Under the pieces are notes generated by a model, which did not search any database, had not been told where the DNA came from, and was given only the letters and a program-made list of their open reading frames with translations. A stretch of 64,000 nt of DNA from Vibrio tarriae. GTDB taxonomy: Bacteria > Pseudomonadota > Gammaproteobacteria > Enterobacterales > Vibrionaceae. Within the stretch, counting starts at the first letter, position 1, and every line of letters begins with the position of its first letter. Location: positions 558,001 through 622,000 of the forward strand of contig NZ_CP022353.1 of NCBI RefSeq assembly GCF_002216685.1, written 5' to 3'. This document shows, piece after piece, positions 27,417 through 35,945 of this stretch. The translations under genes and the position numbers were made by a program.

Positions 27417-28472
27417 ATGATGAGCAGCGCAGTGCAAGAGCAGCATTCCCATTTGGACTCGTTAGAAGATCAAGTTGAGCGCTATAAACAGGTATTGGAT
27501 GTGATGCCCGCTGGGGTGATTTTGCTCGATACCCAAGGCATAGTGCGTGAAGCCAACCCAGAAGCACAGCGTTTACTGGATGTTCCGCTAGTCGGTGAAA
27601 AATGGTACAGCGTGATCCAGATTGCTTTTGCTCCGCGTGACGATGATGGTCATGAAATCTCGCTGCGCAATGGGCGCAAAGTGCGCTTGGCGATCTCCGC
27701 CTCGACAACGGGGCAGCTCATTTTGATCACCGACTTAACCGAAACTCGTCTATTGCAGTCGCGGATCAGTGATCTGCAACGTCTCTCTTCCTTGGGACGC
27801 ATGGTGGCTTCATTGGCTCACCAAGTGCGAACACCACTGTCCAGTGCCATGCTGTATGCCGCAAATCTCGCAGCACCGAATTTACCTCCTGCTACTCGTG
27901 AGCGTTTTCAAAGTAAGTTGGTTGACCGACTGCACGATTTGGAAAAGCAAGTTAACGACATGCTACTGTTTGCCAAAGGTGGCGATAATAAGGTGGTGAT
28001 GCCTTTCTCGATTGGGGATCTAGCCGCTGAGTTTATGCCTATGGTCGAAACGGCGCTGAAAAATAATCAGATCGATTATGGGCAAGAAGTCGAAAATGAA
28101 GAGACCATGTTGCTTGGAAATGCTAATGCTTTGGCTTCCGCGCTGAGTAATTTGGTGATGAATGCGCTGCAAATTGCTGGCAAAGGCTCACAAATTGATG
28201 TGTTTTTCCGCCCTGTGAATGGCGAACTTAAAATTTCCGTGCAAGATAATGGCCCCGGTGTGCCAGAGTCGTTGCAACACAAAATCATGGAACCCTTTTT
28301 TACTACTCGTTCACAAGGCACTGGCCTTGGTCTAGCGGTGGTGCAGATGGTGTGCCGTGCCCATGGTGGGCGATTGGAACTGATATCCAAGGAGGGAGAG
28401 GGCGCTTGTTTTACTATGTGCATTCCCCTTGAACGTCAGACAGATAGCTCAAACTCAGAGACTGGAGAGTGA
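27417..28472 (+). CDS. flrB: Flagellar sensor histidine kinase FlrB
   Basis: A 351-residue cytoplasmic kinase with no transmembrane segment. A PAS domain (about 22-110), a HisKA domain with the phospho-accepting histidine at about 135 in SLAHQVRTPLS, and an HATPase domain (about 230-340) with N, G1 (DNGPGVP) and G2 (GTGLGLAV) boxes are visible. It phosphorylates FlrC. Two consecutive ATG codons could start it (27417 or 27420). The input signal is thought to be assembly of the basal body; nothing in the sequence shows it directly. It is preceded by a sigma-54 promoter and followed 2 bp later by flrC. Confidence 0.94.
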   Translation: MMSSAVQEQHSHLDSLEDQVERYKQVLDVMPAGVILLDTQGIVREANPEAQRLLDVPLVGEKWYSVIQIAFAPRDDDGHEISLRNGRKVRLAISASTTGQLILITDLTETRLLQSRISDLQRLSSLGRMVASLAHQVRTPLSSAMLYAANLAAPNLPPATRERFQSKLVDRLHDLEKQVNDMLLFAKGGDNKVVMPFSIGDLAAEFMPMVETALKNNQIDYGQEVENEETMLLGNANALASALSNLVMNALQIAGKGSQIDVFFRPVNGELKISVQDNGPGVPESLQHKIMEPFFTTRSQGTGLGLAVVQMVCRAHGGRLELISKEGEGACFTMCIPLERQTDSSNSETGE

Positions 28473-28474
28473 AG

Positions 28475-29908
28475 ATGGCTCAAAGCAAAGTCTTAATCGT
28501 AGAAGATGACGAAGGTCTTCGCGAAGCGTTGATCGACACCTTGGCTTTAGCGGGTTATGAGTGGCTGGAGGCCGATTGTGCAGAAGACGCTCTGCTCAAG
28601 CTCAAATTAAACAGTGTCGACATTGTGGTTTCTGATGTGCAAATGGCAGGCATGGGTGGCTTGGCTCTGCTACGCAGTATTAAACAGCACTGGCCGAATT
28701 TGCCCGTACTGCTGATGACCGCTTACGCCAATATTCAAGATGCCGTATCGGCCATGAAAGATGGCGCGATTGACTACATGGCTAAACCTTTTGCGCCAGA
28801 AGTGCTGCTGAACATGGTCAGCCGTTACGCGCCAGTAAAGTCAGATGACAACGGTGATGCCGTGGTCGCGGATACGAAAAGCCTCAAGCTGCTCGCCTTA
28901 GCCGACAAAGTGGCGAAGACCGATGCCAACGTGATGATTTTGGGGCCAAGCGGCTCTGGTAAAGAAGTGATGTCACGTTACATCCACAATGCCTCTCCTC
29001 GTAAAGAGGGACCATTTATTGCGATTAACTGCGCGGCGATTCCTGACAACATGTTAGAAGCGACGCTGTTCGGTTATGAAAAAGGCGCGTTTACCGGAGC
29101 CGTACAAGCGTGTCCCGGTAAGTTCGAACAAGCCCAAGGTGGCACCATTTTGCTCGATGAGATCAGCGAAATGGATCTCAATCTGCAAGCGAAACTGCTG
29201 CGGGTACTGCAAGAGCGTGAAGTGGAGCGCTTAGGGAGCCGCAAAAGCATCAAACTCGATGTTCGCGTGCTCGCGACCAGTAACCGTGATTTGAAACAGT
29301 ATGTGCAAGCCGGACATTTCCGTGAAGACCTGTACTACCGTTTGAATGTATTTCCAATCACTTGGCCAGCCTTATGTGAGCGTAAAGACGATATTGAGCC
29401 GCTGGCTAACCATCTGATTGAGCGTCACTGCAAAAAGCTGGGTTTACCAGTTCCGAGCATTGCGCCTAATGCCATCACTAAACTGCTGAATTACCCATGG
29501 CCGGGGAATGTGCGCGAGCTGGATAACGTGGTGCAGCGTGCTTTGATCTTAAGTGAAAACGGCCATATTCAGAGTGAGCACATACTACTGGAAGGGGTCG
29601 ATTGGCACGATGCCAGCAGCTTACAACAAGCGGTGGCAGGAGAGTCGATGGCTGCGCCGCAGATCAAACCTGTGGCAGAACCTGAAGTGTTTAAACCCCT
29701 AGTGCAAGGTGGTGGGCAAAGCAGTAGCTCGCAAAGTTCAGGTTTGGGTGGCGAACTGCGTGACCAAGAGTTTGCGATTATTCTTGATACGTTGGCCGAA
29801 TGTCAGGGACGCCGCAAAGAGATGGCGGAGAAGTTGGGTATTAGCCCACGCACTTTACGTTACAAACTCGCCAAAATGCGTGATGCAGGGATTGATATCC
29901 CCGGTTGA
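28475..29908 (+). CDS. flrC: Flagellar response regulator FlrC (sigma-54 activator)
   Basis: A 477-residue NtrC-type regulator. Its receiver domain (1-120) has the phosphorylation site Asp54 (VVSDVQM) and Lys104 (MAKPFAP); the AAA+ domain (about 130-365) has GPSGSGKE, GAFTGA and ILLDEI; a Fis-type HTH ends the protein. The linker at about 390-425 is Ser/Gln/Gly-rich. ATG 28475 is preferred to a GTG two codons earlier because GGAG is 8 nt upstream, and it places the phosphorylation site at Asp54 as described for V. cholerae FlrC. It activates class III flagellar genes. Confidence 0.95.
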   Translation: MAQSKVLIVEDDEGLREALIDTLALAGYEWLEADCAEDALLKLKLNSVDIVVSDVQMAGMGGLALLRSIKQHWPNLPVLLMTAYANIQDAVSAMKDGAIDYMAKPFAPEVLLNMVSRYAPVKSDDNGDAVVADTKSLKLLALADKVAKTDANVMILGPSGSGKEVMSRYIHNASPRKEGPFIAINCAAIPDNMLEATLFGYEKGAFTGAVQACPGKFEQAQGGTILLDEISEMDLNLQAKLLRVLQEREVERLGSRKSIKLDVRVLATSNRDLKQYVQAGHFREDLYYRLNVFPITWPALCERKDDIEPLANHLIERHCKKLGLPVPSIAPNAITKLLNYPWPGNVRELDNVVQRALILSENGHIQSEHILLEGVDWHDASSLQQAVAGESMAAPQIKPVAEPEVFKPLVQGGGQSSSSQSSGLGGELRDQEFAIILDTLAECQGRRKEMAEKLGISPRTLRYKLAKMRDAGIDIPG

Positions 29909-29913
29909 GGGCA

Positions 29914-29929
29914 TGGCATATAAATTGCT
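29914..29929 (+). promoter_or_regulatory. Sigma-54 promoter of fliEFGHIJ
   Basis: TGGCATATAAATTGCT: TGGCAT at 29914-29919 and TTGCT at 29925-29929 with 5 nt between, exact -24/-12 spacing. It lies just after the flrC stop and about 55 nt before fliE. Confidence 0.85.
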
Positions 29930-29983
29930 CTTTAGAGTTAGGACTAGGATTTTTGAGTCAAACAATTGGCATCAGAGGTAGCA

Positions 29984-30295
29984 ATGAGACTTGACGGTTT
30001 AAATAACGAAATGCAGGCGATGATGTTTGAGGCAATGAACACTCAGCCTACATCGACAGGTCAGAAAGTTGGCGCTGACTTTGGTGCCATGTTGACTAAA
30101 GCGATCAACAACGTAAACGGCCTGCAAAAGACCTCAAGCGATATGCAAATGCGCTTTGATCGCGGCGATGAAGGGATTTCTCTTTCTGATGTGATGATCG
30201 CCCGTAACAAATCGAGTGTGGCGTTTGAAGCGACTATTCAAGTACGCAATAAGCTCGTTGAAGCGTACAAAGAACTGATGAATATGCCAGTATAA
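29984..30295 (+). CDS. fliE: Flagellar hook-basal body protein FliE
   Basis: A 103-residue export substrate that joins the MS ring to the rod. The C-terminal pattern SLSDVMIARNKSSVAFEAT and VRNKLVEAYKELMNMPV is typical of FliE. ATG 29984 is preferred over an upstream in-frame TTG because AGAGGT lies 5 nt before it. First gene of fliEFGHIJ, directly behind a sigma-54 promoter; fliF follows after 15 bp. Confidence 0.94.
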   Translation: MRLDGLNNEMQAMMFEAMNTQPTSTGQKVGADFGAMLTKAINNVNGLQKTSSDMQMRFDRGDEGISLSDVMIARNKSSVAFEATIQVRNKLVEAYKELMNMPV

Positions 30296-30310
30296 CTTGG
30301 GTAATAGATT

Positions 30311-32053
30311 GTGGCCGATGATAAACAAACAACCGATCTCGCGTTGAGCAATAGTGGTGGTGAGCATGCTTTAATGGCGGGCTCTGACATTGACCACGAT
30401 ACGCAGAATCCGGACATCAACGAAAAAAGTAGCAAAATGGACTTTACCGTTGGTGATCTCGATTTATTGCGCCAAGTGGTACTGGTACTGTCTATTTCAA
30501 TCTGCGTTGCCCTTATCGTCATGCTGTTCTTCTGGGTGCGTGAGCCGGATATGCGTCCGCTGGGTGCTTACGAAACCGAAGAACTGATCCCCGTGTTGGA
30601 TTACCTCGATCAACAGAAACAGCAATACAAACTTGATGGCAATACCATTTTGGTGCCCGTCAGTGATTACAACAGCCTCAAACTCTCCATGGTACGCGCT
30701 GGATTAAATCAAGAGCGTCAGGCCGGCGATGAAATTTTGATGCAGGATATGGGCTTTGGTGTATCACAGCGTCTAGAACAAGAACGCCTCAAATTGAGCC
30801 GTGAACGTCAACTCGCGAAAGCGATTGAAGAGATGCGCCAAGTCAACAAAGCTCGCGTACTGCTTGCATTGCCAAAGCAAAGTGTATTTGTTCGCCATAA
30901 CCAAGAAGCGTCAGCGTCCGTGTTTTTGACTTTACGCACGGGAGCCAACCTTAAACAAGAAGAGATTGATGCCGTGGTCGATATGGTGGCCAGTGCGGTA
31001 CCGGGAATGAAACCGAGCCGTATTACCGTCACCGATCAGCATGGTCGTTTGCTCAGCTCAGGTTCACAAGATCCCGTTTCTGCGGCTCGCCGTAAAGAGC
31101 AGGAACTGGAGAAACAACAAGAAGAAGCGCTGCGTGGAAAAATTGACTCGGTATTGATCCCGATCCTTGGTTTGGGCAATTACACTGCGCAGGTGGATAT
31201 TGAACTCGATTTCAGTGCGGTGGAGCAGACACGCAAAGTGTTTGACCCCAATACGCCAGCCACACGCAGTGAATACACGCTGGAAGATTACAACAACGGT
31301 AATGTCGTCGCTGGTGTACCAGGCGCTCTCAGTAACCAACCTCCCGCTGATGCTTCTATTCCACAAGATGTGGCGCAGATGAAAGATGGCTCAGTGTTGG
31401 GGCAAGGGTCGGTGCATAAAGAAGCGACACGTAACTATGAACTCGACACCACTATCAGCCACGAGCGTAAACAGTCTGGCGTGGTGAATCGCCAAACGGT
31501 GGCGGTCGCGGTAAAAAGCCGTTCAAATGTCAATCCTGACACCGGCGAAATCACATACACGCCACTCAGTGAAGCAGATCTCAATTCGATTCGTCAGGTC
31601 CTTATTGGCACCGTAGGCTATAGTGAGAATCGTGGAGATTTGCTGAATGTCCTCAGCATGCCGTTTGCTGAGCCTGAAGTGGAACAGATGGTGGATACCC
31701 CAATTTGGGAACATCCAAACTTCAACGATTGGGTTCGTTGGTTCGCCAGCGCATTGGTCATCATCATCGTTATCTTGGTTCTGGTACGCCCAGCGATGAA
31801 GAAACTTATCAACCCTGCGGCAGATTCGGATGATCAAATGTACGGCCCGGATGGTATGCCGATTGGCGCTGACGGTGAGACTAGCCTCATCGGTAGCGAT
31901 ATTGAAAGCGGCGAATTGTTCGAATTTGGTTCAGGCATTGATCTGCCTAATCTTCACAAGGATGAGGACGTACTGAAAGCAGTACGTGCTTTGGTGGCAA
32001 ACGAGCCAGAACTTGCGGCTCAAGTGGTGAAGAACTGGATGCAAAATGGCTAA
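30311..32053 (+). CDS. fliF: Flagellar MS-ring protein FliF
   Basis: A 580-residue inner-membrane ring protein. TM1 is at about 52-74, the ring-building motifs (RBM1-3) fill the periplasmic part to about 445, TM2 is at about 473-492, and the acidic cytoplasmic tail, ending in ELAAQVVKNWMQNG, is the FliG-binding segment. Length is close to Salmonella FliF (560). It starts with GTG (30311). Its last 8 bp overlap fliG, coupling translation of the two interacting proteins. Confidence 0.95.
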   Translation: MADDKQTTDLALSNSGGEHALMAGSDIDHDTQNPDINEKSSKMDFTVGDLDLLRQVVLVLSISICVALIVMLFFWVREPDMRPLGAYETEELIPVLDYLDQQKQQYKLDGNTILVPVSDYNSLKLSMVRAGLNQERQAGDEILMQDMGFGVSQRLEQERLKLSRERQLAKAIEEMRQVNKARVLLALPKQSVFVRHNQEASASVFLTLRTGANLKQEEIDAVVDMVASAVPGMKPSRITVTDQHGRLLSSGSQDPVSAARRKEQELEKQQEEALRGKIDSVLIPILGLGNYTAQVDIELDFSAVEQTRKVFDPNTPATRSEYTLEDYNNGNVVAGVPGALSNQPPADASIPQDVAQMKDGSVLGQGSVHKEATRNYELDTTISHERKQSGVVNRQTVAVAVKSRSNVNPDTGEITYTPLSEADLNSIRQVLIGTVGYSENRGDLLNVLSMPFAEPEVEQMVDTPIWEHPNFNDWVRWFASALVIIIVILVLVRPAMKKLINPAADSDDQMYGPDGMPIGADGETSLIGSDIESGELFEFGSGIDLPNLHKDEDVLKAVRALVANEPELAAQVVKNWMQNG

Positions 32054-33092
32054 AGATAATAAAGATGGTGGAGAAGTGGTCGAATCAACCATTGATATCA
32101 GTGAAATTCCCGGTGATGAAAAAGCAGCCATCCTGCTGCTCAGTTTGAATGAAGAAGATGCCGCAGGCATCATTCGCCACCTCGAGCCTAAGCAGGTACA
32201 ACGGGTGGGTAGCGCCATGGCACGCGCCAAAGATTTAAGCCAAACTAAAGTGTCTGCGGTACACCGCGCCTTTTTGGAAGATATTCAGAAATACACCAAC
32301 ATTGGCATGGGTAGTGAAGACTTCCTGCGTAATGCCTTGGTGGCGGCACTGGGTGCCGATAAAGCCAACAACTTGGTGGATCAAATTCTGCTTGGTACCG
32401 GATCGAAAGGTCTGGATTCTCTGAAATGGATGGATCCGCGCCAAGTGGCGAGCATTATTGTCAACGAACATCCACAGATCCAAACCATTGTTTTGTCTTA
32501 CCTCGAACCGGATCAATCGGCAGAAATTTTGGCGCAGTTTGCTGAGCGTGATCGCCTTGATCTGTTGATGCGTATCGCCAACTTGGAAGAGGTACAACCT
32601 TCTGCACTGGCCGAGTTGAACGAAATCATGGAGAAACAGTTCGCGGGTCAAGCCGGTGCGCAAGCGGCCAAAATTGGTGGCCTAAAAGCTGCGGCGGACA
32701 TCATGAACTATCTGGACAACAACATCGAAAGCGTGTTGATGGAACAGATGCGCGAACAAGACGAAGATTTGGCAACTCAGATCCAAGATCTGATGTTTGT
32801 GTTTGAGAATTTGGTCGAAGTCGACGACCAAGGCATTCAAAAATTGCTGCGTGATGTTCCACAAGATGTGCTGCAGAAAGCTCTCAAAGGGGCAGACGAT
32901 GGGCTGCGTGAGAAGATCTTCAAAAACATGTCAAAACGTGCCGCTGAGATGATGAAAGACGATTTGGAGGCGATGCCACCGATCAAAGTATCGGATGTGG
33001 AAACCGCACAGAAAGAGATCTTGGCGATTGCCCGTCGCATGGCCGACAACGGCGAGATCATGCTGGGTGGCGGTGCCGACGAATTCTTATAA
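32046..33092 (+). CDS. fliG: Flagellar motor switch protein FliG
   Basis: A 348-residue C-ring protein. It has the N domain binding FliF (about 20-115), the middle domain with the EHPQ motif (about 140) contacting FliM, and the C-terminal torque domain with charged helix residues that meet the stator. Length fits Vibrio FliG (about 350). The start overlaps fliF by 8 bp. A 93-bp hairpin-containing gap separates it from fliH. Confidence 0.96.
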   Translation: MAKDNKDGGEVVESTIDISEIPGDEKAAILLLSLNEEDAAGIIRHLEPKQVQRVGSAMARAKDLSQTKVSAVHRAFLEDIQKYTNIGMGSEDFLRNALVAALGADKANNLVDQILLGTGSKGLDSLKWMDPRQVASIIVNEHPQIQTIVLSYLEPDQSAEILAQFAERDRLDLLMRIANLEEVQPSALAELNEIMEKQFAGQAGAQAAKIGGLKAAADIMNYLDNNIESVLMEQMREQDEDLATQIQDLMFVFENLVEVDDQGIQKLLRDVPQDVLQKALKGADDGLREKIFKNMSKRAAEMMKDDLEAMPPIKVSDVETAQKEILAIARRMADNGEIMLGGGADEFL

Positions 33093-33097
33093 TCAAG

Positions 33098-33127
33098 CAG
33101 GATCGGTGTAAGCCGATCCTGTTTCCT
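33098..33127 (+). terminator. Hairpin between fliG and fliH (possible attenuator)
   Basis: A perfect 9-bp stem CAGGATCGG/CCGATCCTG (33098-33106 with 33113-33121), loop TGTAAG, followed by TTTCCTT. A second small hairpin CCTTC-GAC-GAAGG is at 33125-33137. The T tract is interrupted, so termination would be partial; it may lower fliHIJ relative to fliEFG. Confidence 0.55.
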
Positions 33128-33185
33128 TCGACGAAGGTTACTTTGAACAAGGTTAACTGAACTTGCTGCATGATTGAGGATCACA

Positions 33186-33986
33186 ATGTCTGGTGAAAGA
33201 AAGCGTGGTTTTATTCGTCCGGGTACAGATGATGCGACAGTCACACCTCAACGTTGGGGGCTGCCGGATTACGGTGCGGAGAGTAACAAAGCGGCCAAAC
33301 AGACCGCCTTTAATTACGATCCGGGCTGGGTCCCTAGCTTTGACGAGCCTGAACAGGAAGTCGAACACGAATTCAGTGAAGAAGAAATCGCGCTGATCCG
33401 CTCCGCTGCTCAACAAGAGGGTTTTGAGCAAGGTCAAACGGAAGGCTATCAGCAAGGCTTTGAGCAAGGCAAAACCGAAGGTTTTCAAGCGGGCCATCAA
33501 GAAGGGCAGACGCAAGGCTACCAAGACGGTGTTGCTGAAGGGCAAGCCTTAATTCAAGAACAAGTCAAAGTCTTTATGGCGCTGGCGAACCAGTTTGCTC
33601 AGCCCCTTGATCTGCTCAATGCTCAGGTCGAAAAGCAACTGGTGGACATGGTACTCGCGTTGACCAAAGAAGTGGTGCACGTTGAAGTGCAAACCAATCC
33701 ACAAGTGATCCTCGATACCGTCAAAGCCTCAGTCGAAGCGCTGCCGATTGCAGGGCATGCAATTACTCTCAAACTCAATCCAGAAGATGTAGAGATCATC
33801 CGCCAAGCGTATGGTGAGCAAGAAATACAAACCCGCAACTGGACTTTGCTCAGCGAACCGGCGTTAAGCCGTGGTGATGTACAGATTGAAGCGGGCGAGT
33901 CAAGCGTCAGCTATCGAATGGAAGATAGGATTCGTAGCGTGCTGAAAAGCTTCTGCGGTATCAACCGTCACCATCCGGGAGAGTAG
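33186..33986 (+). CDS. fliH: Flagellar export ATPase regulator FliH
   Basis: A 266-residue cytoplasmic protein that dimerises, binds FliI and links it to FliN at the C ring. A Gln/Gly-rich stretch at about 80-122 has Gly at regular four-residue spacing (EQGQTEGYQQGFEQGKTEG), the glycine-repeat helix typical of FliH. The C-terminal part is the V-ATPase E/b-like stator domain. ATG 33186 has GAGGA 6 nt upstream; an earlier TTG is rejected. fliI follows after 3 bp. Confidence 0.93.
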   Translation: MSGERKRGFIRPGTDDATVTPQRWGLPDYGAESNKAAKQTAFNYDPGWVPSFDEPEQEVEHEFSEEEIALIRSAAQQEGFEQGQTEGYQQGFEQGKTEGFQAGHQEGQTQGYQDGVAEGQALIQEQVKVFMALANQFAQPLDLLNAQVEKQLVDMVLALTKEVVHVEVQTNPQVILDTVKASVEALPIAGHAITLKLNPEDVEIIRQAYGEQEIQTRNWTLLSEPALSRGDVQIEAGESSVSYRMEDRIRSVLKSFCGINRHHPGE

Positions 33987-33989
33987 CCG

Positions 33990-35309
33990 ATGTTAGCGTT
34001 AGCGGATCGCCTTGCCCAATACAAAGTCGAAGGACACACCACCAGACCCATGGCTTCGGGCAAGTTAGTGCGTGTTGTGGGTTTGACGCTGGAAGCCACA
34101 GGTTGCAAAGCGCCCGTCGGAAGTCTGTGTAAAGTCGAAACCATGAACGGCGAGATGGAAGCAGAAGTGGTGGGGTTTTCTGGCGATAACCTTTTTTTGA
34201 TGCCTAGCGAGCAGATCATCGGTGTCATCCCCGGAGCTAAAGTCACCCCAATTACCACTGAATCTGGTTTGCCTGTAGGCATGGAACTGCTAGGGCGCGT
34301 GATTGATGGTGTGGGTAATCCTCTCGATGGTTTAGGCCCGATTTATACCGATCAACGCGCTTCACTCAATGCCATACCGATTAACCCACTGGCACGTAAA
34401 CCGATCAACGAACCTTTGGATGTGGGCATCAAGGCGATTAACGGTTTACTGACGGTGGGTAAAGGACAACGGATTGGCTTGTTTGCGGGGTCCGGTGTCG
34501 GTAAATCGGTCACCCTCGGCATGATGACCCGAGGCACCACAGCGCAAGTTGTAGTGGTGGGGTTGATTGGTGAGCGGGGACGCGAAGTAAAAGAATTTAT
34601 CGAAGAGATCCTCGGGGTGGATGGTCGCCAGCGTTCCGTAGTGGTCGCCGCTCCTGCTGACTCCTCGCCGCTGATGCGTTTAAAAGGGTGTCAAACGGCC
34701 CTGACTATCGCCGAGTATTTTCGCGATCAAGGTTTGGATGTGCTGTTGTTGATGGATTCACTTACACGTTTTGCTCAAGCGCAGCGTGAGATTGCTCTGT
34801 CCGTCGGAGAGCCCCCCGCGACCAAAGGTTATCCACCATCGGTGTTTGCCAAACTGCCGGCGCTGGTTGAGCGCGCTGGCAATGGCGGTCCGCACCAAGG
34901 TTCGATCACCGCATTTTTCACCGTATTGACCGAAGGGGATGACTTACAAGACCCGATTGCTGACGCCTCGCGCGCGATTTTGGATGGTCATATCGTGTTA
35001 TCGCGGGAAATGGCCGATGCGGGACACTATCCGGCGATTGATGTCGAAAAATCGGTGAGCCGAGTGATGCCACAAATCACCACGGATGAACATTTGCTGA
35101 TGTCGAAAGCGGTTCGGCAAATCCTTTCTGTGTGCCGTAAGAATCAAGACTTAGTCTCGATTGGCGCATACAAACCAGGTACCGATAAAGCGATTGATGC
35201 GGCTTTCACCCTCAAACCGAAATTGGATCAGTACTTGCAGCAAGCGATGAAAGAAACCGTGCCTTATGACATGTGCGTCAACATGCTGCGCCATGTACTC
35301 AGCTCGTAA
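33990..35309 (+). CDS. fliI: Flagellum-specific ATPase FliI
   Basis: A 439-residue ATPase of the flagellar type III export gate, related to F1-beta. The Walker A motif [12 protein letters not shown] is at about 164-175, [13 protein letters not shown] follows, and Walker [21 protein letters not shown] is near 248-267. Length agrees with the family (about 440-457). GGAGAGTAG precedes the ATG. It is flanked by its regulators fliH and fliJ in the usual order. Confidence 0.97.
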   Translation: MLALADRLAQYKVEGHTTRPMASGKLVRVVGLTLEATGCKAPVGSLCKVETMNGEMEAEVVGFSGDNLFLMPSEQIIGVIPGAKVTPITTESGLPVGMELLGRVIDGVGNPLDGLGPIYTDQRASLNAIPINPLARKPINEPLDVGIKAINGLLTVGKGQRIGLFAGSGVGKSVTLGMMTRGTTAQVVVVGLIGERGREVKEFIEEILGVDGRQRSVVVAAPADSSPLMRLKGCQTALTIAEYFRDQGLDVLLLMDSLTRFAQAQREIALSVGEPPATKGYPPSVFAKLPALVERAGNGGPHQGSITAFFTVLTEGDDLQDPIADASRAILDGHIVLSREMADAGHYPAIDVEKSVSRVMPQITTDEHLLMSKAVRQILSVCRKNQDLVSIGAYKPGTDKAIDAAFTLKPKLDQYLQQAMKETVPYDMCVNMLRHVLSS

Positions 35310-35323
35310 CTTGGAGTATTGAA

Positions 35324-35767
35324 ATGGATAACGCGTTAGATTTCTTGCTCGAACAAGCTCAGGAAGGGGAAGACAAAGCCGTGTTGGCGCTCAGCAAAGC
35401 ACGTAGCGAGCTGGATAGTTACTATCATCAACTGCGTCAAATTGAACAGTACCGCTTAGAGTATTGTCAGCAGTTGGTGGAGCGCGGCAAATCTGGGTTA
35501 ACTGCTAGCCAATATGGCCACCTTAACCGATTTCTTACTCAGCTTGATGAAACCTTAGCCAAGCAAAAAAGCGCTGAGCAGCATTTTCGTCTGCAAGTCG
35601 AAAACTGCGAGCAGCACTGGATGAACATGCGGCAAAAACGTAAATCCTATCAATGGCTGATGGAGAAAAAACAAACCGAACGTCAGTTATTACAAGAAAA
35701 ACGCGAGCAGAAGCAGATGGATGAATTTTCGACCCTGATGTTCAATCGCCGTCGTATCTCCTCATAA
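35324..35767 (+). CDS. fliJ: Flagellar export protein FliJ
   Basis: A 147-residue protein, nearly all charged coiled coil, the usual FliJ composition and length (147 in Salmonella). FliJ acts as a central stalk in the FliI hexamer and as an export chaperone. ATG 35324 has TTGGAG 10 nt upstream; an upstream frame inside fliI is rejected. Last gene of fliEFGHIJ. No clear terminator follows before the fliK promoter. Confidence 0.92.
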   Translation: MDNALDFLLEQAQEGEDKAVLALSKARSELDSYYHQLRQIEQYRLEYCQQLVERGKSGLTASQYGHLNRFLTQLDETLAKQKSAEQHFRLQVENCEQHWMNMRQKRKSYQWLMEKKQTERQLLQEKREQKQMDEFSTLMFNRRRISS

Positions 35768-35832
35768 GGTCTAGTTTAAACCTCATGTCGCGGCGCTACC
35801 TTCTCCTTCTTTGTCGCAATAAAACTTTCACT

Positions 35833-35848
35833 TGGCTTGCTTCTTGCT
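35833..35848 (+). promoter_or_regulatory. Sigma-54 promoter of fliKLMNOPQR-flhB
   Basis: TGGCTTGCTTCTTGCT has GG at 35834-35835 and GC at 35846-35847, the correct 12-nt offset, in the 178-bp gap between fliJ and fliK. Predicted leader about 85 nt. Confidence 0.82.
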
Positions 35849-35945
35849 AGATTTTCGCAAATAGGCGTTAACCCAAACCTGTTACTGATGAGTTGATCTG
35901 CGCGGGTCATGCTCAGATTTCAATTCCACTGTGCGAGTAGCGAAT

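Noticed and set aside
33174..33186. Upstream TTG starts for fliH, fliE and fliN
   Set aside because: In each case an ATG with a purine-rich ribosome binding site at proper distance lies a few codons downstream.
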